From Entoloma clypeatum (taxonomy: Eukaryota > Basidiomycota > Agaricomycetes > Agaricales > Entolomataceae): DNA of 64,000 nucleotides. Both the position numbers and the translations under genes were made by a program. Each line of letters starts with the position of its first letter. Within the stretch, counting starts at the first letter, position 1. Below, piece after piece: positions 31,315-41,247 of the stretch. Below the pieces are notes generated by a model that did not search any database, had not been told where the DNA came from, and was given only the letters and a program-made list of their open reading frames with translations. The stretch is taken from NCBI GenBank assembly GCA_963565915.1, contig OY751486.1:4960001-5024000 (forward strand). The letters run 5' to 3'.

Positions 31315-34300
31315 AAACGCGCCAACAACGCAGACAACGACTCAGACCATGCCAAGGAAATGGTCGAATTCATCGCACCAGCCTTTGAGCACACCCCTCG
31401 CCGTCCTGCTCCTTGTCCCCTTCCTCCTCGTCAACGTGCTCCTTGCCCTCTCCCTCCTCATCATGCACCTGCCTTCACCACTATAACGGGCCGCGGGAAA
31501 ACTATGAGTACCGCGCAGCCTGAATCGGAGAAAATGCAGTCACTCCTGCAACGCATGAACCCGCCTCCTTCTCAGTACACCGGGCTTCCCTCTGGAAAGC
31601 CGTCTGTGTGGAAAAAGAACGAGAGGGTGCGAAGACTCGCCCGAGAAATTGGTGCTCAACCCTCTGGGTCAAACCTCCGTATCTTAGATACCATCATTCC
31701 TGACATCGACGAAAGGCCGGCTAAACAGCGTCGCGTAGCCCCGTCGATAGAAGAATCGCTGAAAATGATGGACATCGACCAGGAACGGATGGGGCCGGAT
31801 GTATTTGAGGATGAGATAGAACTTGACGGTTCGTCAAAACCCTTTCTTAAACCTTACCAATTGCGGAAAGCTAACAATACCTCTCAACAGACGTATGACA
31901 TAATAGCCAGTACCAGTACAGAATGCGTAGATCACTTTAGCAGTGATTTACATAAAAAATATATTAAACATTTTGCTTCTTGTACACATTGTAAGGAAAA
32001 AGAACGCGCGCAATGGATATTAGATTCCGGCGCCTCTTTACACTTCACCTATGAGTTTAAGGACTTCGCATATTATAGACCTCTCACGGTCAAGCGATTC
32101 GTCCAAACTGCAGCCAAAGGGAAGAAACTGGAAATTCTTGGAGTTGGGGCCGTTCCAGTACGGCACACCCTAAATGGGGAAGTTAAAACCCATCTTCTCA
32201 GACCGGTGTTCTACATCCTGGACATGGACACACACCTATTGTCCCTAGGCGTCTTCCTTAACCATGGTTACAAAGTAGACGGGACTTGTGGAGAAATTAA
32301 CATCTCCAAAGGACTGAGCAAAATCCAGTTTTTGCCCCACATCCTTGGTCAAACCATTTACTGGTTAGACACTGAAATACGCTATGACCAGATCCATGCG
32401 ATCTCGAGCGAAATCACTGTTGAAACATGGCACAAGCGCCTTGGTCACCCAAATGATCAAGCACTCCGAAAGATTCCCACCAGTACCAAAGGGGTACCTG
32501 AAACACTAGTACGTGAGAAATCACAGGAAAGTTGCACAGGTTGCCTCAAAGGGAAAATGCCGAATCAGTCATATCCCAATTCGATAACAAGGGCAACAAA
32601 AACCTTTGATCTGATCCATTCCGATCTCAAACAAATATCCACGGCATCATACCACAAATATAAATATTTCCTTACGTTTTTGGATGATTTTTCATCCCAC
32701 GTCTGGGTCGTCTTGCTTAGGAAGAAGTCGGATGCTGTCATGGCACTACGACAATTCCTTGCGATGATCCAGAATCAATTCGCCGCCACTCCTAAGAAAT
32801 GGCGAGTTGATGGAGGTGGAGAATTTAACGAATACAAGGATGTACTTGCCGATCATGGAATTCTGATCGACGTCACGCTCCCGTATCAGCACCAGCAGAA
32901 CGGTCGAGCAGAACGGATAAATCGAACCCTGTGGGAAAAATCTCAGGCCTTGCGCTTCGACACGTGCTTACCCCCTATGTGGTGGGAATTCTGTTTGGAA
33001 CATGCAGCTTTTCTCTACAACAGAACCCCCATGCAGCGTCTCGAATGGAATACCCCTTACTTCAGGGTGACTAATGAGATCCCTGATATGTCAAGCATCA
33101 GAGTCTTCGGATGTCAGGCATATGTATATATCCCAAAGGAAAAACGTAGAAATTCCCTGGAGTCTAGATCTTGATTGATGATTTATCTCGGATCAAAGCC
33201 AGGGGTCAAAGGATACCGTTTCATGGATCCTGAGACTAATACAATTTTCATGGGTGGGAAAGCTATCTTTGATGAAAGCAAGTACCCAAGATGCCACATC
33301 GACCCTTTGCCAGAAAACCATCCAGAAATGGAAAACCCAGAACCAGCTGATGAGTTTGAGGACCTCATCCCCGGAAACGATGACAATGACAGTCATTACG
33401 AAAAACCTCACGACCCTGTTCCCACTGGACAGGATCACCCTGAATCAGACAATGATTTGCCGCGTAGCGAGCCCGATGACGAGCCACGAGTACCCATTCC
33501 AGAGCCCGAGCAAGTACCAGATCGACCGATCAGGGAACGACGAGTTCGGAGAATGCCAGACAGCATCTATGGGGAAGACACCACTGCTTCTGATCTTGAA
33601 AAAATGGATTGAAGACGTAGATTGGGCGGTCAAACGGCATGGATGAACGATCTCCTGATGGAGGCAATCTCCATCCAAGTAGGCATCATCGAAATGTCAC
33701 ACAAAGACATATACTCTCTTCCAAACAAAGAAGATTGGTATGCGGCAGAACGAAAAGAGCTAGACATGCTCAAAAGCCGCGGGGTGATCACGGAGTTAGT
33801 ACCCCTACCTACAGGGAGGAAAGCTCTAAGGAACAAATGGGTTTACAACGAAAAATCCGACGGGCGTCTGAAAGCGCGCCTGGTTGCAAAGGGCTTCTCA
33901 CAGGTAGAAGGGATCGATTTCGATCAGATCTTCTCACCAGTAGTGAGGTACGAGACCGTCCGACTGATTTTGGCATTGACAGCCCTTGAAGGGTGGTTCA
34001 TGACACTCTTGGACGTCTCAGCAGCCTTCCTCTATGGAACACTCTGTGAGGTAATTTACATGCGACAGCCTGAGGGCTACATAGTAAAAGGGAAAGAAAA
34101 CCTCGTGTACCGACTATACAAAGCCCTATACGGACTCAAGCAGGCCGCATTAGCCTGGTGGAGGGAACTCGATTCCTCCATGAAAAAGCTCGGCTTTGTC
34201 CGGCTTCACTCCGATGCGGGAGTTTTCATTCACACAAGTACCAAAGGGGAAACTGTGATCGCCGTCATTTATGTCGATGACTCTGCTTTTCTCGGCACAA

Positions 34301-35235
34301 ACCGGGAATACACGCTGGAAAAGAAGAAGGCCTTCATGACAACATGGGAATGTAGGGAGCTAGGCCACCTAGTCCCTGATGGGGAACCAAAAGAATTTCT
34401 CTCTATCCAAATAAGGCAACGTGGGAAGAGGATCTTCATTGATCAAGTACCCTACCTTGAGAAAATTCTCGCACGCATGGGGATGAGCGAATCTAATGCC
34501 ACCCATACCCCACTCCCAACGGGCTACAAACCCATGAAATCTGAAGATGAACCCAATGCGGAACTCAGATCCAAGTACCAATCCGTCATTGGATCATTAT
34601 TGTACTTAATGATCGGGACAAGACCCGACATTTGTTTCGCCGTGATCAAAATGTCCCAATTTTCCGCAAACCCTACCAAACGCCATTTAGAAGTGGCAAG
34701 GGATATTTGCAGGTATTTGAAGGCAACAAAAAATTACGCGATCATGTACAATGGTGATTCTGGGAAAGGAATCTACGCATTCACAGACTCCGATTGGGCG
34801 TCAGACGAAAACACCAGGAAGTCCACCACTGGTTACTTCGTATCGCTGGCATCTGGAGCAGTAACCTGGGTTTCATCGGCGCAAAAAACCATTGCCCTCT
34901 CTTCCACGGAAGCAGAATACATGGCGCTATCAGATTGCAGTCGCGCAGTAACATGGCTTAGAAGCATGCTTGCCGAGCTTGGAATGCAGATCGGATCAGT
35001 ACCGATCTACGGAGATAACAACGGCTCCGTCTTCATCGCATCCAACCCTGTAACTGAGAAGCGATCCAAGCACATTGACGTGCGATTCCACTTCGTCAGA
35101 GAAAAAGTCTCCGAAGGGATAATTACGGTCGAATTCATTGAAGGAGTGAACAACCCTGCAGACCTTTTAACTAAAAATCTGGGGAAAATCCTCTTCAACA
35201 AGTTTATCCCGTACTTCGGATTACTTAAAAACTAG
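31315..35235 (+). pseudogene. Copia B gag end and pol: protease, integrase, RT, RNase H
   Basis: Continues the gag frame after the gypsy insertion. Protease WILDSGASLHFT; GAG-pre-integrase WHKRLGHPNDQAL; zinc part CTGCLKGKM; integrase core IHSDLKQIS, FLDDFSSHVWVV, RVDGGGEFNEY and NGRAERINRTLWEK. Reverse transcriptase has 'LDVSAAFLYGTL', 'LYGLKQAALAWWRE' and catalytic VIYVDDSAF. RNase H-like copia tail has GYFVSLASGAVTWVSSAQK, STEAEYMAL and SKHIDVRFHFVREKV. Stop TAG at 35235. Two in-frame TGA codons (33172-33174 after the integrase core; 33610-33612 before RT) interrupt an otherwise open frame. Confidence 0.95.
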
Positions 35236-35290
35236 ATGAAAGAGTACCTATATGGGAAAAAGTAAGATGTATTTAGAAGTATGTACTAAA

Positions 35291-35300
35291 TATGGGGGGG
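35291..35300 (+). promoter_or_regulatory. Polypurine tract of copia B
   Basis: tatGGGGGGG directly precedes the 3' LTR. Confidence 0.7.
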
Positions 35301-35610
35301 TGTTGAAACTTTTCCATCACGTAGATTAGATTAGATTAGATTATATCACATGACCTTTACACATCTTCGATTACATACTTATTTGGTTGGTACAAACAGT
35401 AGTACGGTATATAAGACCAGGAAACTGTCAATATCAACAAGTTGTCTCTTGACTCTTAACCGCCTCCATCGCTCTTACCAGCCTCAACCGCTCTCACCAG
35501 CCTCACCCTCTCCAATCTATGTAAGTGGTCAGAACGGTATTGTAGAGTACTTCCACTGTAGCCGGTTGCTTCAGTACACTTGCGGCTAGCGCCCAGGTGG
35601 AACTTCAACA
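35301..35610 (+). repeat. 3' LTR of copia B
   Basis: 310 bp, same ends as the 5' LTR. Three differences from it, all CpG transitions. Confidence 0.96.
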
Positions 35611-35615
35611 GGTGG

Positions 35616-36155
35616 CAGCCCACAACCTCAACTCGCCATCCTCCCCGAGGAAGATGAACCACCCAAGGTTATCTCTGCACCTTCACCCGCTGCAATTACA
35701 ATGCACTCATTCATTAACATTCCTTCTAGTTCAAATTCAACAAGCTCATCAACAGGAAGCTTTTCAGCATTAAAACTGAATACAACGGGAAGGAAGTCTC
35801 TCTCGCGCCCAGTGGTGACAACGTCGTCGGGGGCTCAGAGTCCCACGAGTGGTTTTTACTTCAAGGCGCCCCGAGTCCACCCCCCGTTGGCGACAGGTCA
35901 TATGCGTAAGGGGTCATGTCCTATTCTGAGTTTTCCAGGTTTTGATGGATAGACCATTAGAATCTACGTCGAGGCTCCTAGTCCAGACACGGGGGCCTGG
36001 AACCCAGTATCCAACATCCAAGGTGAACCTGGACCAGTTGTGGTATGTATACGCCACTTTTTCGTTTTGGGTAGTTCTTGCTATAACGTTGAATCTAGGT
36101 CGTCCTCAAGGATATTGGATACCCTTTCTATTTCGTGCGCATCGATAAGGACTGA
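35616..36155 (+). pseudogene. 3' part of the small beta-trefoil-like gene split by copia B
   Basis: Continues the frame broken at 23194: SPQPQLAILPEEDEPPK, then an intron (35668-35729). The next exon encodes FKFNKLINRKLFSIKTEYNG and ESHEWFLLQGAPSPPP. A later exon encodes TIRIYVEAPSPDTGAWNP and ends before an intron at about 36043-36098. The last exon encodes VVLKDIGYPFYFVRIDKD with a TGA stop at 36153-36155. The join near 35885-35955 is not in frame with strong splice sites, which suggests that decay or a frameshift has followed the insertion. The final '..W/FY.VRI/V' strand matches the paralog at 37.8 kb. Confidence 0.65.
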
Positions 36156-37833
36156 TCTTGTTTGCTATTTGCAGAAAGCCGTTGTATAGTCGTGTACTGT
36201 GTTCAAATTCAGACCTGTATTCTCATCCAGCAATTGTTAGCGTTGAAATGCCTGTTTTCAAGTTGGTACGATAGTTAGTGGGATCAAACGTAGTGCAATT
36301 GCTTGCTCCATCTACTCCGCAACAACTCTGCGCAGTTCTCGAGCCTAGTTCAACGTTGAACGTCGAACCACGCCTGGCCAATACCCCGCGCGATCCGCCC
36401 CAGCCCCGACCCCAGGCCATATCCAAATATACTCTACGACGACCCCAAATCTCCGACGGCAGACCCACGCATCCAGTCACGCACCCTCCTAGACACAACA
36501 GAAGGATGGCGACGAATCGAAGGAGCCCCCAACGCACCCCAGAGCGGCAAAGGACTCGTCACAGGGCTGAGAGGTTCATTTGAATGCGACAGGGACTTGA
36601 TCGGGGGTGTGGAGCAAAATTTAGAAAGGCGATGCGCGGTAGCATCGGTGCGTCGTATGTGGTGGAACGAAGGCAGTAAAGGGTTAACAGGTTCATCGAT
36701 ATTTGCGGTCACGAAGTTCGTGATATAGATGGCTTGCACTGGTGAATTGAGCGCAAGAGAACATGAGAGGAGGCCTAATATCCATGACCACTGATCAGGC
36801 ATTGTATAAGTGGTCGCGGAGCGGGTCAACGAGGGAACGGCGAAGGTCGCGTACGGATGCAGGTGGCAACATGTGGCACGAGGGCCCTACTCCAAAATCG
36901 CTGGTGGGGAGCATGTGAGGGAAGCATGCGCAAGGGGTATATGATACTAGTGAGGAAAGCCACGCGGGGGAACAAGGAAGGACAAGAACATCAAAAAGAC
37001 GCAACAGCAAGAGGATAGTCGGATTCAAGATACATTTAGGGATGGCGAGTTGGGTGGATATTCAAGAGACTAGATCTGGGTGAGAATACTGCAGGACCGA
37101 CATCGGAGATCTTGAAGGTTGAGCTTGATGGGTTGGCTAGCAGAAGGTGGGTCGTAGAACGCCGTGAGTCGTTGGCCATTACGGGGGGCCTTCCAAAAAG
37201 AGGCCAATGAGGCGTGAAGTAGCGCTTGAAATCGGCCGTGACAGCTACGAGGCTTTTAGGGAGCCCGGAGTCGATACGTTGAGTCGAGATGAGTGGATGA
37301 AATGAAGGAAGCTGCCAGATACCACACTTTTCGATCGGCCAGCTCGTCCGACACCAACACCTCGACTCATTTATGTGATGTCCCATAACCTCCCTGGTCC
37401 CGCAGACCGTGACGCCGTTTGAGGAGGAAAGGTAGGGTATGGGGGAAGAGTTGAATGTTCGGCCCACTTCCCACGCATATACTTTTCTCCATGCCATCAG
37501 GTTAGTAAAACAGTCAGCGCTAGCCAGCTCCCAAGTATCAGGTCGGCGCAGTCCAGAACACTGTTCATTTGCGACAATCGATGCCGACTAACCCTTGAAA
37601 GGTAAAAAGCGAATGTGGTGGTGTTGTGGATAACGTACGCAATCTAAGTCATTACTACTAAGGCTGACAGTTGACAGACAGCATGCAGATACCAGATGTC
37701 CTCGCGAGGTTTCTCTTTTCTCCTTGCTTGACATACTATGTATCGGACGATGATGGCTAGGGACGTAGGAAAACCCATGCTTCCTATGTAGCTTTGGTGC
37801 CTTCTCCATCTCATCCTTGGTCCACCCGCAATC
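36156..37833. other. Intergenic, no gene supported
   Basis: Several minus-strand open frames (36434-36829, 37036-37497) lack domains, codon consistency or splice support. One frame (36223-36537) has a hydrophobic N terminus (LLRFVAILLLCLGGCVTG) but nothing else recognisable. Confidence 0.4.
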
Positions 37834-38456
37834 ATGAAACTTGCCATTGTCTTCTCAACACTTGTCACGTCTCTTTCCGCGCTTCAGGCACTTTCCTACT
37901 CGCCAGGCGCAGAGATCGAGGCCTATGTTATCTACCGCGAAGAATTCAGCCTTGGGGGGTCGCGCAAGGCGCTCGTGCTCGATGGGGGGCTACCAAAACT
38001 GTTCCTCTCTGACCGCAGGTCTCCCACCAATGTGAGCCTACAGCAACAAATTCGCCTGCCTTCCTTGGCGATGTCGGACTAACTTTCGTTCGCTTAGTTC
38101 ACGTTCCAGCAAACTGAATCCGGGAGGTACACTATCCAAGGCAACGGAATGGACGTTATACCTGTAGACAAACATGTGGAGGGCTTTTGGCCAGCATTCG
38201 GGGAAGACCAGCGGGAGCCATACCAGTGGCTTTTCTCGAAAAATCTTCACTTCCCACGTCATGACAGGTCTCAATATGCTGGCATTGGGACCGACGGATC
38301 CACACCTCTGTTTTGGACGCCGCCGTCCTCTGAAACAGAAGAGGAAGCCCTGGTACATATCTCCTTGTTGTCTTACCAAGTCGATCTCATCAACGGTTGG
38401 AATAGGTCACCCTGCAGGAGAGTGAATTCGTGTGGTACCTCGTTCGTGTGAATTGA
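37834..38456 (+). CDS. Small secreted beta-trefoil-like protein
   Basis: Three exons (37834-38031, 38098-38352, 38406-38456) with GT-AG introns of 66 and 53 bp give 167 aa. Residues 1-20 look like a signal peptide (MKLAIVFSTLVTSLSALQAL). The body has short beta-strand-like repeats: EIEAYVIYREEF, FQQTESGRYTIQGNGMDVIP, QREPYQWLFSK, STPLFWTPPSS and the closing VTLQESEFVWYLVRVN. The same pattern (pre-intron LSD/LPEE-type turn, second exon F-x-F/F-K-F, W-L-F, closing Y/F-VRI/V) occurs in the gene broken by copia B, so the two are paralogs. Resemblance to I66-type or other beta-trefoil proteins is a guess from pattern. Confidence 0.6.
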
Positions 38457-38499
38457 TCAATGATGGACTCAAGTTGGGATAATCTTATTCACTATAAAA

Positions 38500-38745
38500 C
38501 TCAGATTGATACGAAACGAGCAGGGGCCCATCGGAAATGCGGATATAGCCTTGGTTGCTTTCCCAACTCCCATATATACATTCGTAGATTAAGCCCACAG
38601 AAAACCCATAAACACGGAACCTGACAATGTCTGTAAAGGGCCGGTGAACCAGCCTCAGGCTATCTTGCCAAAATATCATCTACCCTTCTCAACCAGCACC
38701 AACGTCCTCTTCGTCGCACCAACCACCACATCTTCAAACAAGCCC
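38500..38745 (-). pseudogene. Relic copy of the 3' end of the Rab-GAP gene
   Basis: The stretch matches 41125-41330: shared gatacgaaacgag, and tatc.tgccaaaa/ggtatcat followed by cccttctcaaccagca and cgcaccaacca. Matched to the Rab-GAP C terminus on the minus strand but without the rest of the gene. Confidence 0.55.
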
Positions 38746-39023
38746 GCTGGGCTTTTTAGGTTTGAGAGAGTGATGTATTTCGGAAGTGAATTCGTTCTCT
38801 ATTTCCCTCTCCTTTGTTTTGCGGCGGAAGCAAGTTCAATGTATTGACTTTTTCTTATGTACTAGTACATGATACAGGCACCTCATTTATCCTCCGTGAT
38901 GGGGAGACCGTATATATCCTCAGCTTTGCATGTGCCTCCGCTGAGCACAGAAAGATCCAGTTGCTGAACAAAAACGTCACCTTTGTGATTGTCGAAATCT
39001 GCAGCAACATTCCACTCCACATA

Positions 39024-41065
39024 TCAGCCCGGACTCCTGTACGCTACCAGGAGCACATACTTCACCTCGACCGGCAAGTCTGGCCAAGCTTGACGTGCCT
39101 GCCTCTTGAGATTGTCGAGGATGGCGAAATCCATGTTTGAACCATCGGGGTCTCGCTGGATCGTCATATGGAGGACCCATAGCACAACCTTGTTGTGCAA
39201 GACCTGGTAGAAGAATGCGTCGAACAGAGGGTTATTGGGGGCGTCGGGGAGGTAGTACCGAAAGCCGTTCACGGAAATATTCCCAGCTTCTCTATACACA
39301 AAACGCTGCCTTGGCGACCAAGGCATTTGCTGGTCACTGGCGTGAGCTGAAAGCTCCTCAAGAGCATTCAACGGCGAGGATTTCAGAATGGCGCTCCGGC
39401 CGCCATCAACGACGACGGTCAGCTCGTGCCCGGGCGATCGGTGGCTGTAACGGATCGGAAACTTGGCCCTTGTCATCAGTCCAAAGCGACGAAACACGGT
39501 CTGCCCTGAAGGATCGCCAGAAGTGTAGCGAATAGCGAGGCCTTCGAAAAGGTGACCCGCGAACACCGCACACCGAACGCCCATGCCCAGACAGGCTCTG
39601 AATAGCTGCTTCGCTTGACCAAGTTCGAGGGATAAAAATTTGTCCATCACGCGGTGATAGATGTCCCGCGTCTTCAAGCCAACAAAGAATTTGTCGTCCC
39701 CAAAGGAACTCTCCAAGATCGGTCCGACTCTTCCGACGAGTACGATGGCGTGAGAGTCCTCGTTCGAGAGCCGAGATGCATTACGGACGAGGGCAATGAT
39801 TCTTGACATGTCCTCGTACTCGTCCAAAGCAGAACGAACGCTCTCGTCGTAAAATACCGGACGAAACACCTTATCGATCATATCACGGGGACAGGGACCG
39901 ACTTCGTTCCGAAGAGATTGGACGACGGAAAGGGTTTGGTGGTGCTGCTGTTCTTTGGCGTCAAGATCCGTAAAGGGAGGGTGGCTCATCCTAAAAGACA
40001 GTGGCAATCAGCCGAGGAGCTGTTGCAGTCACGTGGAATGGTAATGTAGCATTTCAATCAATTCGTCGGTCACGCGTCACAGGGCTCTGGAAAACACCGG
40101 AATGTCACGATTGTCACGCTTCCCTGAGCGAAATTAAAATTTCGTCGCACCATGTCACGCGTCACAGGCCTGACGAATTGATTGAAATGCTACAGTACCC
40201 ACAGCGCAAGGATTTCCTCATCCGTCCAACTTGGCGACATCCACCACGCTCTGACAGGTTGTTTTTGTGCGTCTTTGTACCGCGAGATGTCCGGAGAGAG
40301 GGCGGCTACAAAGAACAGTTCCCGAGGTCCATAGGTGACGACGGTAGGGATGGGGACTTCGCCGGTAGGGCTGTCAACTAGGGACCAGAACCGGGTGGTG
40401 TCAGATGACGGAAAATCGTAGGACCGATCGATGCTGTTGGTGGGCTTGCTCAGTACACCTGTGCCGTCGATGAGAAACGTCTGGCCGTCGGAGGTAGTGA
40501 AGTTTCTTGGAGCGACAAGCATTTCAGTAAGAGGAAAACAAGGAAGACGGATTTGCCTGTGGGTGATGATCAGCAAACACGCTGCGGAAAGGAAACGCAA
40601 GTTCAATTTACCAATGCCAGACTGACCAAGAAGCAGGCAGCCGCACATGATCGAATCCGACATCGGTCGCGCGCATTCGAAAGACGCTTGAAGAGAGATG
40701 TGTACTCTTGGCGCACAAACAAGGAACCTTCTGTATGCTGCAGCATCTGTAAATGGTCGAGGACCTTCCCCAGCCCCACATGGAGGAAACGGTTCTGCAG
40801 CGGCTCGTTGAGAGCACCTGCAATGGGATCGGCCCCTGATCGACCCACCACTCCCGACGAAACACATTCCAAGGATCATCGTTACCAAGCGTTCAGAAAA
40901 GGAGGTCTGCAGATGAGGGTCTCGTGGTACGCATGATGGGAGTAGCCTCACAGGGGACATGACTCTGGGCTTCTTCGCCGCATCAGCAGAGCGCTGCTCT
41001 AGGGTGTCCTTTTCAGACATGACGAGAAACAATTGTAACGCGAGAGGGCAGGCTCCTCTAGACAA
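39024..41065 (-). pseudogene. Fungal P-loop NTPase gene (Crinkler/RHS-like type), frameshifted
   Basis: Recognisable parts on the minus strand are in different frames. First comes an N-terminal segment (EGSLFVRQEYTSLFKRL, about 40690-40740). Next is a Walker A segment CLLLGQSGIGK-S split by an intron (about 40555-40615). A central segment follows (DGQTFLIDGTGVLSKP, YGPRELFFVAALSPDISRYK, MSPSWTDEEILAL), and last the long C-terminal exon 39024-39990 (DSHAIVLVGRVGPILESSFG, GGRSAILKSSPLNALEELSA). At least two one-base shifts (near 40660 and 40520) are needed to connect them, which points to a pseudogene. The intron 39991-40202 carries a MITE. Similar large ATPase proteins are common and variable in Agaricomycetes; their role is not established. 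Confidence 0.55.
40045..40194. mobile_element. 150-bp MITE with 23-bp perfect terminal inverted repeats
   Basis: The ends TGTAGCATTTCAATCAATTC (continuing GTC) and the exact reverse complement form 23-bp inverted repeats. Inside are two GTCACGCGTCAC palindromes, also in inverted arrangement. There is no coding capacity. TA dinucleotides at 40042-40043 and 40196-40197 would fit a Tc1/mariner-type target duplication, but this is not certain. It sits inside an intron of the P-loop NTPase gene. Without it the intron would be about 58 bp, the normal size here. Confidence 0.85.
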
Positions 41066-41247
41066 GCTTGTTATGCTGTATATGTATTATCTGATTATTT
41101 CTTCACTGCCTACGTATACTATTAATATTGATACGAAACGAGTAAATAGGGGCACTGGATATTGAGCTTGCAGAACGAGACAGAAGATATTCACGATGTA
41201 AAGAGTAGAAGAACCGGCCTATCCTGCCAGGGTATCATCCCCCCTTC

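Larger units (their letters stand above)
23195..35610 (+). mobile_element. Ty1/copia retrotransposon B, full length, with nested gypsy insertion
   Basis: Bounded by two 310-bp LTRs and perfect 5-bp target duplications GGTGG (23190-23194 and 35611-35615). Order: LTR, primer-binding site, gag, protease, integrase, reverse transcriptase, RNase H, polypurine tract, LTR, as in copia. The own sequence is about 5.8 kb. The remaining 6.57 kb is a gypsy element inserted in gag (24743-31309). The LTRs differ at three positions (23247, 23273 and 23434 regions), all CpG against TpG/CpA. Coding capacity is damaged by the gypsy insertion and by TGA stops at 33172-33174 and 33610-33612. Confidence 0.97.
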
